A stretch of DNA of 64,000 bases from Chryseobacterium elymi (GCF_003385495.1 NZ_QNUH01000004.1:186001-250000), one strand, 5' to 3'; shown: positions 27,351-34,836, counted from the first letter of the stretch. The notes: generated by a model from the letters alone, not told the origin. Numbers and translations are program-made.

Positions 27351-27755
27351 ATGAACATCACAGCAAAAATCACAAGAACAGCAGAAGTTAGAACAACTTC
27401 AAACGGCAAAGAGGTAGTAAATTTTGGCGTAGCGATCAGGCACACCTTCCGAAACAAAGAAGGCGAAAAAATCAGTCAGCCGACATTTTTTGACTGCGCA
27501 TATTGGAGAACCCCAAACATTGCCCCATACCTCACAAAAGGCACTATTGTAGAACTTTCGGGAAGGGTCAGCCCTAGAGCGTGGGTAGACAAAGAAGGCA
27601 ACCTAAAGGCAGGACTGAATTTTCAGGTATCAGAAATAGTTTTTCACGGTGGGGACACAAAACAGGGCGGAGAATCTGTAAAAAAAGAAACCGTAAAAAC
27701 TGGAAACTCTACACCCGTATTTGCGGGAGACAATGACGATGATCTACCATTTTAA
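27351..27755 (+). CDS. ssb: Single-stranded DNA-binding protein
   Basis: 134 aa with the OB-fold ('MNITAKITRTAEVRTTSNGK', 'VVNFGVAIRHTFRNKEGEK', 'TFFDCAYWR', 'GTIVELSGRVSPRAWVDKEG') and the acidic tail ending 'DDDLPF', which recruits replication partners. It binds single-stranded DNA during transfer and replication of the element. It is the first gene of the plus-strand accessory run. The expected start is well placed and the length is typical for an element-borne SSB. Confidence 0.95.
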   Translation: MNITAKITRTAEVRTTSNGKEVVNFGVAIRHTFRNKEGEKISQPTFFDCAYWRTPNIAPYLTKGTIVELSGRVSPRAWVDKEGNLKAGLNFQVSEIVFHGGDTKQGGESVKKETVKTGNSTPVFAGDNDDDLPF

Positions 27756-27779
27756 ATCAACACAAATCTAAAATTCATT

Positions 27780-28052
27780 ATGAAAAATTCAGCCCAAAGC
27801 ACAGGGGTACAGATACCCGATAATATAGCACAGATTGCCCTAATGGTCAGAAAAGACTGGAAAAACGTCTATTTCGGGGCAGTGCCTTATTTGGATGCCA
27901 TGCGCTCACTAAATAGCGTAAACGACAACTATTATGAAGATTCGGCAAGCTCAATAATCAACTATTTTCTGTCCAATGCGACAACATGGCGTGGAGAGGT
28001 TGCAAGGGCGGTAAAAGCCAAATTAAAACAGCTTGTCGCAAGTGCAAACTAA
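27780..28052 (+). CDS. Hypothetical ICE protein
   Basis: 90-aa helical protein ('IAQIALMVRKDWKNVYFGAV', 'YLDAMRSLNSVNDNYYED', 'AVKAKLKQLVASAN'). Small proteins with a 'PYLDAM..' core between ssb and ardA are a familiar part of Bacteroidetes conjugative elements, but no function is known to me. Spaced 24 bases after ssb, so the same transcript is likely. Confidence 0.75.
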   Translation: MKNSAQSTGVQIPDNIAQIALMVRKDWKNVYFGAVPYLDAMRSLNSVNDNYYEDSASSIINYFLSNATTWRGEVARAVKAKLKQLVASAN

Positions 28053-28079
28053 TCTTTAAACCTTCAAAAATTTAACATC

Positions 28080-28613
28080 ATGGCAACAAATATAGATATA
28101 ACAGAAGCTAACGTTTACGTGGGAACCTATGCCAAATATAATAACGGTTCAATTTTCGGAAAATGGCTAAAACTGTCCGATTATGCCGATCGGGGCGAGT
28201 TTTACGAAGCCTGTGCCGAGTTGCACAGTGACGAGGAAGACCCCGAATATATGTTTCAGGATTATGAGAACATCCCTAAAGGTTTGATCGGTGAATCGTG
28301 GATCAGCGAAAATATTTTTGAAGTATTGGAAGCCTTAAACAATCTGGACGAAAACACCTTGGAAGCCTTTTTAATATGGTGTGACAACGATCATAAGGAT
28401 TTGTCACGTAGTGATGCTTCCGAACTATTGGAAGATTTTGAGAACGACTATGTTGGGCAATACGACAGTGACGAGGATTTTGCGAGGGAATTGATTGACC
28501 AGCGCGAAGACCTCAGCGATTTTGCAAAGCAATATTTTGACTATGCATCCTACGCAAACGATCTTTTCTGCGGAAGCTATTGGAGCGAGGACGGACACGT
28601 ATTCTATAACTAA
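28080..28613 (+). CDS. ardA: Antirestriction protein ArdA
   Basis: 177 aa, highly acidic, a protein mimic of B-form DNA that blocks type I restriction enzymes during conjugative entry. Diagnostic segments are 'VYVGTYAKYNNGSIFGKWLK' at the N-terminus, 'FYEACAELHSDEEDPEYMFQ', and C-terminal 'FDYASYANDLFCGSYW'. Length matches the family (~165-180). It is 27 bases behind the previous gene and early in the element, which suits expression soon after entry. Confidence 0.93.
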   Translation: MATNIDITEANVYVGTYAKYNNGSIFGKWLKLSDYADRGEFYEACAELHSDEEDPEYMFQDYENIPKGLIGESWISENIFEVLEALNNLDENTLEAFLIWCDNDHKDLSRSDASELLEDFENDYVGQYDSDEDFARELIDQREDLSDFAKQYFDYASYANDLFCGSYWSEDGHVFYN

Positions 28614-28620
28614 ACATTAA

Positions 28621-28652
28621 CCACAGGCGACTGTGAAAGCAGTCGCCTTTAA
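28621..28652 (+). promoter_or_regulatory. Intergenic hairpin with paralogue at 29709
   Basis: AGGCGACTG (28625-28633) pairs with CAGTCGCCT (28640-28648) around TGAAAG, preceded by TTAACCAC. A near-copy sits at 29709-29745. It could be a terminator/attenuator or an RNA-stability element between ArdA and the next gene. The upstream GTG frame through it is therefore unlikely to be coding. Confidence 0.5.
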
Positions 28653-28662
28653 ATCTAAAAAA

Positions 28663-28836
28663 ATGGTACTGGAAACATTCAAATTAACATTGAAACATGA
28701 TACAGGTTTTTTCAAGGTCAAACTGACCTCACTTAGCGGAGAGCAAGGCGCAATTGAGCAGGTAATGGCGTGGCAACACTGTCCGATAGGGGCAATAGTC
28801 AGGATTAAAAAAATCGGTCAGAAATCAACCATTTAA
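28663..28836 (+). CDS. Hypothetical small ICE protein
   Basis: 57 aa from ATG 28663 ('MVLETFKLTLKHDTGFFKVK', ending 'AIVRIKKIGQKSTI'). Basic, beta-rich. A GTG start at 28633 would translate the hairpin arm, so the ATG is preferred. No family recognised; conserved position in similar elements is my only contextual support. Confidence 0.6.
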   Translation: MVLETFKLTLKHDTGFFKVKLTSLSGEQGAIEQVMAWQHCPIGAIVRIKKIGQKSTI

Positions 28837-28847
28837 AATTTACCACA

Positions 28848-29264
28848 ATGAATATTGGCGTAATAACCTATAAAAAGTACGACGAAAATGTGCTAATGAA
28901 TGCACATTTCAATGTAGATGAATTATTCAGGATCATCTTGCACGACAAAGATTTTGTACGCTTTGAAATCTTCGACAGGGAGAAGAAATTACTGGCTTCT
29001 ACCTATTACCCGAATGTTGACGGAAAAGGGCTGTATATCCATCCGGTCAAGGTGTTCAGGGAAGAGGAACTTAAATGGATAGATTATTACGCATTTAGGT
29101 CGCCTTCCACAATCAGGCATTATAAAGTGACTTGGAAAGTAGACGGTGCGGTTTTCGGAACAAGGAAAAAAGCCACTGAATACGCAAATCTTGTCAATAA
29201 AAGGGTTGCATACAGAATTGAACCTTTCATTGACCGAAGCACTTACCGCAGGTCGCAGAACTGA
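28848..29264 (+). CDS. Hypothetical ICE protein
   Basis: 138 aa, alpha/beta, rich in Lys/Arg/Tyr ('VITYKKYDENVLMNAHFNVD', 'FEIFDREKKLLASTYYPN', 'VTWKVDGAVFGTRKKATEYA'). The second half looks like a small nucleic-acid-binding domain but I cannot assign it. 11 bases after the preceding gene; co-transcribed. Confidence 0.65.
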   Translation: MNIGVITYKKYDENVLMNAHFNVDELFRIILHDKDFVRFEIFDREKKLLASTYYPNVDGKGLYIHPVKVFREEELKWIDYYAFRSPSTIRHYKVTWKVDGAVFGTRKKATEYANLVNKRVAYRIEPFIDRSTYRRSQN

Positions 29265-29289
29265 ATTTTACACATCAAAATTTATCAAA

Positions 29290-29709
29290 ATGAAACCACT
29301 GGACGAAATGAACAATATAGAAAGGGCGTATGTACTAGCCCGATTATTTCCTAAAGATTTAAAAGACCTTATCAGCTTTGTTCAAAAGGAGATAACCCAT
29401 TTTCGGGAAAAACAGGAGGATATTAGACAGGCTTGGCCACCCTATTCCATAATTACAGCGAATTATTGGTACAGCCTGATCTCAGAAATTGAAAAGGTAT
29501 TGGAACGGTTCAATGTTCAGCTTCACAGAAACCCGAGAATATTTTCTGAACATCTTTTTTGGGGGCACAATTCCATTTTTATGACACACTGCCTTGTGCG
29601 CTTTGTCGAGTGCGAAAATCCCCACCATAGTCTGAAACTGGCAATAGAACTGCTGTTCGGAGAGAAAGAAGTAGTCTCCATTGAATTTACGGAACAAACG
29701 GAAGATTAA
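29290..29709 (+). CDS. Hypothetical ICE protein (paralogue of the gene at 30024)
   Basis: 139 aa from ATG 29290. It shares its layout with the protein at 30024-30431: 'MNNIERAYVLARLFPKDLKD' here against 'MDNIDRAYLFAKLFPDQLQD' there, then a central 'WYxL' region and a C-terminal 'ALxLLFGE' match. Predicted helical. A longer frame from 29146 would overlap the previous gene in a different frame and is rejected. Function unknown; the pair arose by tandem duplication around the gene at 29758. Confidence 0.7.
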   Translation: MKPLDEMNNIERAYVLARLFPKDLKDLISFVQKEITHFREKQEDIRQAWPPYSIITANYWYSLISEIEKVLERFNVQLHRNPRIFSEHLFWGHNSIFMTHCLVRFVECENPHHSLKLAIELLFGEKEVVSIEFTEQTED

Positions 29710-29745
29710 AGTTTAACCACAGGTGACTGTGAAAAGTCGCCTGTA
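29709..29745 (+). promoter_or_regulatory. Second copy of the intergenic hairpin
   Basis: TTTAACCACAGGTGACTGTG followed by AAAAGTCGCCTG; the stem AGGTGACT/AGTCGCCT contains one G-T pair. It matches the hairpin at 28621 almost base for base, before another small gene. Confidence 0.45.
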
Positions 29746-29757
29746 AATACTAGCAAA

Positions 29758-30006
29758 ATGACACAGGCAGAATTAAAAGATAATTTCAGGGCATTATTAG
29801 CCATCAACCCGCCTTTAAAGGAAATCGAAGAACTTTTCTATAAGGCTGTGAACAGTGGCGCACTGGATTTTGAAGACGAACAGCAGGACAGTTATAGGAC
29901 TGCGAAGATTATTTATCATGCCATTCTTTGTACGATGGCGGCACAATGGTTTCCGCTCGCAAAAGAAAACTGGGAGGAAGCCGAAAGCCTTAAAAAATTT
30001 CTTTAA
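29758..30006 (+). CDS. Hypothetical small ICE protein
   Basis: 82 aa, acidic and helical ('QAELKDNFRALLAINPPLKE', 'IEELFYKAVNSGALDFEDEQ', 'WEEAESLKKFL'). Lies between the two paralogous genes and follows the duplicated hairpin. No known domain. Confidence 0.65.
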   Translation: MTQAELKDNFRALLAINPPLKEIEELFYKAVNSGALDFEDEQQDSYRTAKIIYHAILCTMAAQWFPLAKENWEEAESLKKFL

Positions 30007-30023
30007 CACCAAAATTTAATGAA

Positions 30024-30431
30024 ATGAAAGCATTAACAGAAATGGACAATATTGACAGGGCATATTTATTTGCAAAACTGTTTCCTGACCAACTGCAGGA
30101 TATAACGGAGTTCATAAAAACCGTGACTGATGAATATACAAAGAATGAAGATTTCGTCAGGTCAGTATGGACAGGCGATCCCGTAGATATTGATACGTGG
30201 TATGGCCTTGTTGCTAATTTTAGATACAGATATACTGCCAACGGTACAAGATTATACAAAAATTGTCGGGTATTTCGAGATCAATTATTCGATGGTCTGG
30301 ATGCCTTATTTACAATTGACGCCCTTTTGAAATACACAACACAAGCACGTTGTGACGATGAATTAAGGCAGGCCATTCATCTTTTTTTTGGAGAACATAA
30401 ACCTGTATTAGTAAACCTAAAATTTTTTTGA
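30024..30431 (+). CDS. Hypothetical ICE protein (paralogue of the gene at 29290)
   Basis: 135 aa, helical, with 'MDNIDRAYLFAKLFPDQLQD' and a C-terminal 'DELRQAIHLFFGEHKPVLVN' matching its paralogue. The two copies have diverged considerably, suggesting an old duplication with separate roles. 17 bases after the preceding gene and 1 base before the next. Confidence 0.7.
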   Translation: MKALTEMDNIDRAYLFAKLFPDQLQDITEFIKTVTDEYTKNEDFVRSVWTGDPVDIDTWYGLVANFRYRYTANGTRLYKNCRVFRDQLFDGLDALFTIDALLKYTTQARCDDELRQAIHLFFGEHKPVLVNLKFF

Positions 30432-30432
30432 A

Positions 30433-30633
30433 ATGAAAATCATCGATTTAAATGGTCAGGAAATAACAGTAACTGACCTTGATAAAGCTATTGAGCAGGC
30501 GGAACTCTTTAAAGATATGCATCATGTTCCGCCTGTCCCTTACGATAAGGTGAGACAGGTATACTGGAATGACATCTATAAAAAACTTTTGGAACTAAAA
30601 TCAAAATTGGATCATGAGCAACCTAGCAGATAA
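30433..30633 (+). CDS. Hypothetical small ICE protein
   Basis: 66 aa ('MKIIDLNGQEITVTDLDKAI', ending 'KLLELKSKLDHEQPSR'). A short beta-hairpin then a helix; could be a small regulator. Its 3' end overlaps the next gene by 20 bases, which indicates translational coupling. Confidence 0.6.
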   Translation: MKIIDLNGQEITVTDLDKAIEQAELFKDMHHVPPVPYDKVRQVYWNDIYKKLLELKSKLDHEQPSR

Positions 30634-30868
30634 AACAGAATATCGGGCATTATCCATCATCGCCCGAATGGTTAAGGATTTTGAACGTTTGCACTATCTG
30701 AATATGACGGCATCGGACGATTGGGATGCCACAGGAGCAAGGAATCTTTTGGAAGGTATCATACAGAGCAACGGCTACAAGATAAATTATGACCGTGAAG
30801 GTAAAGGCAATAGACCGCTTCTCAAAGATGACAGCATCCCAAAGGCAAAACATAATTATACACGCTAA
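30614..30868 (+). CDS. Hypothetical small ICE protein
   Basis: 84 aa ('MSNLADKTEYRALSIIARMV', 'DFERLHYLNMTASDDWDATG'), helical N-terminus and a basic tail. The ATG at 30614 overlaps the upstream gene. Family unknown. Confidence 0.6.
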   Translation: MSNLADKTEYRALSIIARMVKDFERLHYLNMTASDDWDATGARNLLEGIIQSNGYKINYDREGKGNRPLLKDDSIPKAKHNYTR

Positions 30869-30879
30869 TTTTTTACATC

Positions 30880-31263
30880 ATGGAAAAAGATAATAGGTTT
30901 ATGGACTATCTCTTCAATGAGTTTCTGGAAATAGAACGGCGCATCGGAAAAAGTCAGTCACATCGGTTTTTGTCCATTATTTCTAACTATATCCAGTGGG
31001 GGTTCAAGTATGATGATCCCGAAAAAGCACAGCAATATGCACGCAGAAACTATTCAAGTATTCTGTATGCAGTATATAATTGGAAAACACATTTACTTGA
31101 TCTCAAAGAAGAACACGGGCGGGATGCAAAAAAAAATGTGAAAAAGTATATAAAAAGACTAAGATACCTGAAATATTCAGAGGATGAAATTGCGAATCTT
31201 CTCATTGAAAAATATAGACTGAATAACCCTTCCGAAATTATCTCACCATACGATCAATTATAA
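30880..31263 (+). CDS. Hypothetical ICE protein
   Basis: 127 aa, strongly basic and helical ('FNEFLEIERRIGKSQSHRFL', 'YARRNYSSILYAVYNWKTHL', 'NVKKYIKRLRYLKYSEDEIA'). Might bind nucleic acid; no known domain. It lies just before the PRTRC cassette, 29 bases upstream of PRTRC E. Confidence 0.65.
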   Translation: MEKDNRFMDYLFNEFLEIERRIGKSQSHRFLSIISNYIQWGFKYDDPEKAQQYARRNYSSILYAVYNWKTHLLDLKEEHGRDAKKNVKKYIKRLRYLKYSEDEIANLLIEKYRLNNPSEIISPYDQL

Positions 31264-31292
31264 ATAAATCAATAATCTTAAACTACAATATT

Positions 31293-31853
31293 ATGGAAGC
31301 GAATTTTTTTAAACAGATAGCAAAAATGGACTTGCAAAGCAAATTAACGCTAACGGTTGCCAAAGCTACAGAAGATAAAATAGTTGTGTCTATTTTGGTA
31401 CAGAATGACGGCTGTGGAGATAAAGCAAAAAACATTATCCCACCCCTTAACCTGAAAGGAACGGCAGAAGAACTGGATGCTGAATTTTTCTCACATATCA
31501 AAAAACCAGTCGAATCCGCTTCGGGGCTTATGTCCAATATGGAAACTTTTATGAAGCAGATGGAGGAAGCCAAAAAACAGTCTGCAATGGAAAAGGAAAA
31601 AGCTGATAAAACGAAAAAAGAGAAGGAAGCCAAGAACAAGAAGTACATCGATGCTATGGCAAAAGCCGAAGCACTGGAAAATGAAGGAAAATTTAAGGAA
31701 GCATGGACAGCACTGCCTAAAGCTTCCGAATATCCCGAACATGCTGAAACAATCGGTCAGAAACAGGATTTATATCAATCCCATTTTGCACCTGACCTTT
31801 TTGCAAGACCGCAGAGCGAAACTGATGAGCCTATAGACCAAATGAATGTTTAA
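31293..31853 (+). CDS. PRTRC system protein E
   Basis: 186 aa. The N-terminal ~80 residues ('MEANFFKQIAKMDLQSKLTL', 'VSILVQNDGCGDKAKNIIPP', 'LKGTAEELDAEFF') match PRTRC E; then a Lys/Glu coiled coil (residues ~95-125) and a C-terminal segment 'HFAPDLFARP'. PRTRC E is a structural or adaptor member of the ParB-related/ThiF-related cassette found on plasmids and conjugative elements; its biochemical role is unknown. It heads the cassette, 18 bases before PRTRC C. Confidence 0.85.
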   Translation: MEANFFKQIAKMDLQSKLTLTVAKATEDKIVVSILVQNDGCGDKAKNIIPPLNLKGTAEELDAEFFSHIKKPVESASGLMSNMETFMKQMEEAKKQSAMEKEKADKTKKEKEAKNKKYIDAMAKAEALENEGKFKEAWTALPKASEYPEHAETIGQKQDLYQSHFAPDLFARPQSETDEPIDQMNV

Positions 31854-31871
31854 CAATAAAATTGAAAGATC

Positions 31872-32090
31872 ATGTTATTAGCACTTGAACTAGCGAGAGT
31901 ATTTGTACTCATGGACAAAGGATTGAAAATAATTCTTGACGACCCCGAACCACGTTGGAGCGTGGATGCAGTGATGAATTTTTATGCAAATACCTATCCC
32001 AGTTTGACAACTTCAAAAGTTTCTGCACCCGTAATTAAGGATGATTCTGTGGTATATACTTTTGAAAGTGTTATGGGTACGAAAGGATAA
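31872..32090 (+). CDS. PRTRC system protein C (ubiquitin-like candidate)
   Basis: 72 aa. 'ARVFVLMDKGLKIILDDPEP' followed by 'SVDAVMNFYANTYPSLTTSK' and a strand-rich end matches PRTRC C. The pattern strand-strand-helix-strand-strand fits a beta-grasp (ubiquitin-like) fold, and the chain ends in Gly after 'MGTK', as a ubiquitin-like modifier would need for adenylation by an E1. The E1-like and E2-like genes lie downstream. I recall comparative-genomics work proposing a ubiquitin-like role for this family; the assignment here rests on sequence pattern and should be treated as inference. Confidence 0.8.
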   Translation: MLLALELARVFVLMDKGLKIILDDPEPRWSVDAVMNFYANTYPSLTTSKVSAPVIKDDSVVYTFESVMGTKG

Positions 32091-32116
32091 AACCGAAAAT
32101 TTTAAAACAATGAACA

Positions 32117-32293
32117 ATGCGAAAACAGATCATATCGGGAACAATACAAATACCCGAAAAAGAAAGAGAAACCAAAATGCACCGCAGGCTTGCGGAGTTC
32201 GCCAGTTGGATGCAAAAACCGAAGGATGCGCAGGAAATTTTCAGAGACAAAAGGAAATGCGTTCCAATAGCCATGTTGCCAATGGTTTACTAA
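32117..32293 (+). CDS. Small 58-aa protein inside the PRTRC cassette
   Basis: An ATG at 32117 opens a 58-codon frame ending at TAA 32291-32293. The product ('MRKQIISGTIQIPEKERETK', then 'MHRRLAEFASWMQKPKDAQE', ending 'CVPIAMLPMVY') has protein-like composition, unlike the overlapping frame that reads Asn/Arg/Gln-rich low-complexity sequence. It starts 26 bases after PRTRC C and ends 35 bases before the following gene's better start. Family unknown; it has one Cys. I favour this over extending the downstream gene through the region. Confidence 0.5.
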   Translation: MRKQIISGTIQIPEKERETKMHRRLAEFASWMQKPKDAQEIFRDKRKCVPIAMLPMVY

Positions 32294-32328
32294 ACTGCAC
32301 ATTTCTGCCAAAATTCAGGCAGACAGAA

Positions 32329-33303
32329 ATGAATCAGGTAAATGAAACATCTGTTAAACTTGAAAGTGACTTTTTTCAGTCACTTTCAAGACTGGCAGAA
32401 CACTACAAAATTGAACCATTTGTACAGTCCGAACAATTCAGATTTCCCTACAATATCAATCTTGCCCTTTCTGACATAAAGGGGAAATTAAAAAAGAATG
32501 TGCTGAACTGGGATAGTGTTAGATTCAAAAAAGAAAATGACAAGTTTTATCTGGTTTCCGAAGAACGCTATGATACAGGTGCTACGCTCTTTTATATTCC
32601 TGTTATTCCACTTTTCAGAATGCTCGGTGACAAAAAGAGAAAAAAGGCAGCCCACCTTTTGTTATCTGTGTTTTCCTATCTCTACCACATTGCTGATATA
32701 CCTTATTACAGACAGGAAGGTAGCTATTTATATTATGAGTACGAGATGCTGAAAGACTGGATACTGGATGATCCCTACGAAGAAGATGAAGAGGATGAAG
32801 ACCACCGATTAAGTGAAATCGATTATGCGGAATGGGTCGGGGATAAAATTGAACAGAAAATTTACAACCGTGAAAACCTCGTTTTTTTCGATCAGCGAAT
32901 TGTTCGGTTTAAACCAAAAGATGATTTTGATACGGGCTGTTTGATGTTGGCCCGCAAAACACTGGCAATTTATCGGGAATATCCCGATGCCAGTATTTTT
33001 CGCAACGCCAGTAGTATGTTCGATGAGGATGAAGAATATTTGGAAGATCAGATCATTCCGATGGAAAAATATATTTCATTTTACGCGGACAATAAAGGTT
33101 GGCTCGCAGGAACCATATTTGAATCCGTCAATAACCAGTTTCAGGAGTATAGCGAAACGCAGGAACCTGCCCTAATCAAATGTTTTGACGGACAGGAAAT
33201 TGAAAGCAAAGACCTTTCATTTGAGAAAAGGCTTTTTGACCTATTGCATGACATTACTGATTTAATTTATGACTATAAACAATTGAGCAATGAACAACAA
33301 TAA
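32329..33303 (+). CDS. PRTRC-associated hypothetical protein
   Basis: 324 aa from ATG 32329. The frame is open from 32110 and even 32041, but the extra residues are low-complexity and overlap the 58-aa frame, so the shorter start is preferred. The body is acidic with helical segments ('FFQSLSRLAEHYKIEPFV', 'AHLLLSVFSYLYHIADIPYY') and an acidic stretch ('DPYEEDEEDEDHRLSEIDYA'). I know no domain; its constant place between PRTRC C and B suggests a cassette component. Its 3' end overlaps PRTRC B by 14 bases. Confidence 0.65.
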   Translation: MNQVNETSVKLESDFFQSLSRLAEHYKIEPFVQSEQFRFPYNINLALSDIKGKLKKNVLNWDSVRFKKENDKFYLVSEERYDTGATLFYIPVIPLFRMLGDKKRKKAAHLLLSVFSYLYHIADIPYYRQEGSYLYYEYEMLKDWILDDPYEEDEEDEDHRLSEIDYAEWVGDKIEQKIYNRENLVFFDQRIVRFKPKDDFDTGCLMLARKTLAIYREYPDASIFRNASSMFDEDEEYLEDQIIPMEKYISFYADNKGWLAGTIFESVNNQFQEYSETQEPALIKCFDGQEIESKDLSFEKRLFDLLHDITDLIYDYKQLSNEQQ

Positions 33304-34021
33304 CATAGATATTACACCCGATTTTGATAAACTCTATTATCCGAAATGTGCATTGGTGCTTTACCAGTCACAGGGGCTTGACCCTGACGTTTATGTTGAA
33401 CATTTTGATATGGACGTTGACGGGAACCCAATAAACGCCCATCCGCTAACTGTGATGGAAGCCGATCATTTGGCTAAAGCCCTAATGGTTGAACATGAAA
33501 AAGAAAGTGCATTTTTAAAACCAAAAACTGTCCTGCCAGGCAATGTTTTAAGTCTTGATCCGAATACGGAAAAAGGAACAGTAATATGGCACACAAAAGC
33601 TACGCAAAAAGAACTGTTTTTTGTCGAAAGTCTGGGCATTCCAAACGGTAAAGCACATGTGCCACCTATGCTGTGGAAGGCTAGTAAATCCAGTCTTACG
33701 GTATTTGCACTTAAAAGCAACAGAAGGCCAACACTAAAAACACAGCTTTTCCATTGTCCTTATTTCAATATCTACGCAGATGGGAAAGTTTGCTTAGGGA
33801 CAATAAAAATCGATATTAAAAATTCTACTTCGGTAGAGGAATTTATAAAAGCATGGGAACACTATTTTTTCCACAGTTATTTTAGCCATGCGCTTGTTAC
33901 AGGTGGACAGAGCGAGGAAAATCTCGTGACACTCTGGAAAAGATTGATAGAACAGGAAACTGTTTTTCCTACGGAGGTACTACTACCCCATAAATTAACC
34001 CTCAAAAATATATTGTTATGA
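33290..34021 (+). CDS. PRTRC system protein B (E2-like fold candidate)
   Basis: 243 aa. The family is recognised from 'YYPKCALVLYQSQG' and the central region. Residues 155-170 read 'HCPYFNIYADGKVCLG', which mirrors the active-site loop of ubiquitin-conjugating E2 enzymes (H-P-N-x-x-x-x-G-x-(I/V)-C-L). Cys168 (codon 33791-33793) would be the thioester-forming residue. Upstream 'PPMLWKASKSSLTVFAL' provides the strand-turn part of the UBC fold. With a ThiF-type E1 next to it (4-base overlap) and PRTRC C as possible modifier, an E1-E2-Ubl pathway is the best reading. Confidence 0.85.
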   Translation: MNNNNIDITPDFDKLYYPKCALVLYQSQGLDPDVYVEHFDMDVDGNPINAHPLTVMEADHLAKALMVEHEKESAFLKPKTVLPGNVLSLDPNTEKGTVIWHTKATQKELFFVESLGIPNGKAHVPPMLWKASKSSLTVFALKSNRRPTLKTQLFHCPYFNIYADGKVCLGTIKIDIKNSTSVEEFIKAWEHYFFHSYFSHALVTGGQSEENLVTLWKRLIEQETVFPTEVLLPHKLTLKNILL

Positions 34022-34827
34022 ATGCCCAAAAAACAAATGTACATTATACAGACAATTACTTGTTAGCCCCAACTAATCCGATCAGCGTGAACCTCATAGG
34101 AGCAGGGGGGACAGGTTCAAAAGTGCTTACTGGACTGATGGAAATAAATGAAAGTTTATTGGCACTCGGACATACAGGACTGCAGGTCAGGTTATGGGAT
34201 GACGATATTGTTACCTCCGCAAATTTGGGCAGACAGCGTTTTTTTGAATGTGAAGTCGGATTGCCAAAGTCCGTTGCGCTAATTAACCGTATCAACCGCT
34301 GTACAGGTGCGAATTGGAAAGCGGAAAACCTTAAATTTGAAAAGGACAAGTTTGGAAATATCCCAAAACAGTCAGTCGCAACAATTACGATTACCTGTGT
34401 TGATACAGTACAGGCGAGATTTGGAGTTGCCGATATACTTACAGAAATTAATGGACAGCGAAACCGTGTTCGGGATTCTCCGAAATATTGGATGGACTAT
34501 GGAAATAGTAAACAGACTGGACAGGTAATTCTTTCCACTGTGGGCAATATCACTCAGCCGGAATCCGAAAAATACAATCCTGTAGCCAATATGCCGTTTG
34601 TTACCGAAGAATATGGTGACCTTCTTTTACAGTCTGAAAAGGACGATAATACGCCAAGTTGTTCACTTGCGGAAGCATTGGAACAGCAGGATTTATTTAT
34701 CAATGCTTCACTGGCGCAAATGGGATGTAAATTATTGTGGAGCATGTTCCGTTACGGAATGACCAAATACAGAGGATGTTTCCACAATCTTGAAGATTTC
34801 AGAACAAGCCCGATATTGATCGATTGA
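34018..34827 (+). CDS. PRTRC system ThiF-family protein (E1-like adenylating enzyme)
   Basis: 269 aa. ATP-binding GxGGxG at residues 28-33 ('LIGAGGTGSKVL'), Asp cluster 61-63 ('LWDDDIV'), the 'NLGRQRFF' motif (R72, Q73) and Lys84 ('VGLPKSVAL') are the adenylation residues of ThiF/MoeB/E1 proteins. A candidate catalytic Cys is C215 ('TPSCSLAEALEQQ'), at the position where E1s hold the thioester. It adenylates a C-terminal Gly of a ubiquitin-like protein. The ATGA overlap with PRTRC B indicates coupled translation. Confidence 0.92.
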   Translation: MNAQKTNVHYTDNYLLAPTNPISVNLIGAGGTGSKVLTGLMEINESLLALGHTGLQVRLWDDDIVTSANLGRQRFFECEVGLPKSVALINRINRCTGANWKAENLKFEKDKFGNIPKQSVATITITCVDTVQARFGVADILTEINGQRNRVRDSPKYWMDYGNSKQTGQVILSTVGNITQPESEKYNPVANMPFVTEEYGDLLLQSEKDDNTPSCSLAEALEQQDLFINASLAQMGCKLLWSMFRYGMTKYRGCFHNLEDFRTSPILID

Positions 34828-34836
34828 TCCAATCGG

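Noticed and set aside
28625..28662. GTG start at 28633 for the small gene after ardA
   Set aside because: The added residues translate a hairpin arm that recurs at 29709 before another gene; the ATG at 28663 is more plausible.
31283..31648. 121-codon minus-strand frame with Phe/Ser-rich hydrophobic sequence
   Set aside because: Antisense of the Lys/Glu-rich PRTRC E coiled coil, a common composition artefact.
32041..32328. Extended start of the PRTRC-associated protein
   Set aside because: Low-complexity residues overlapping both PRTRC C and a better 58-aa frame; ATG 32329 is preferred.
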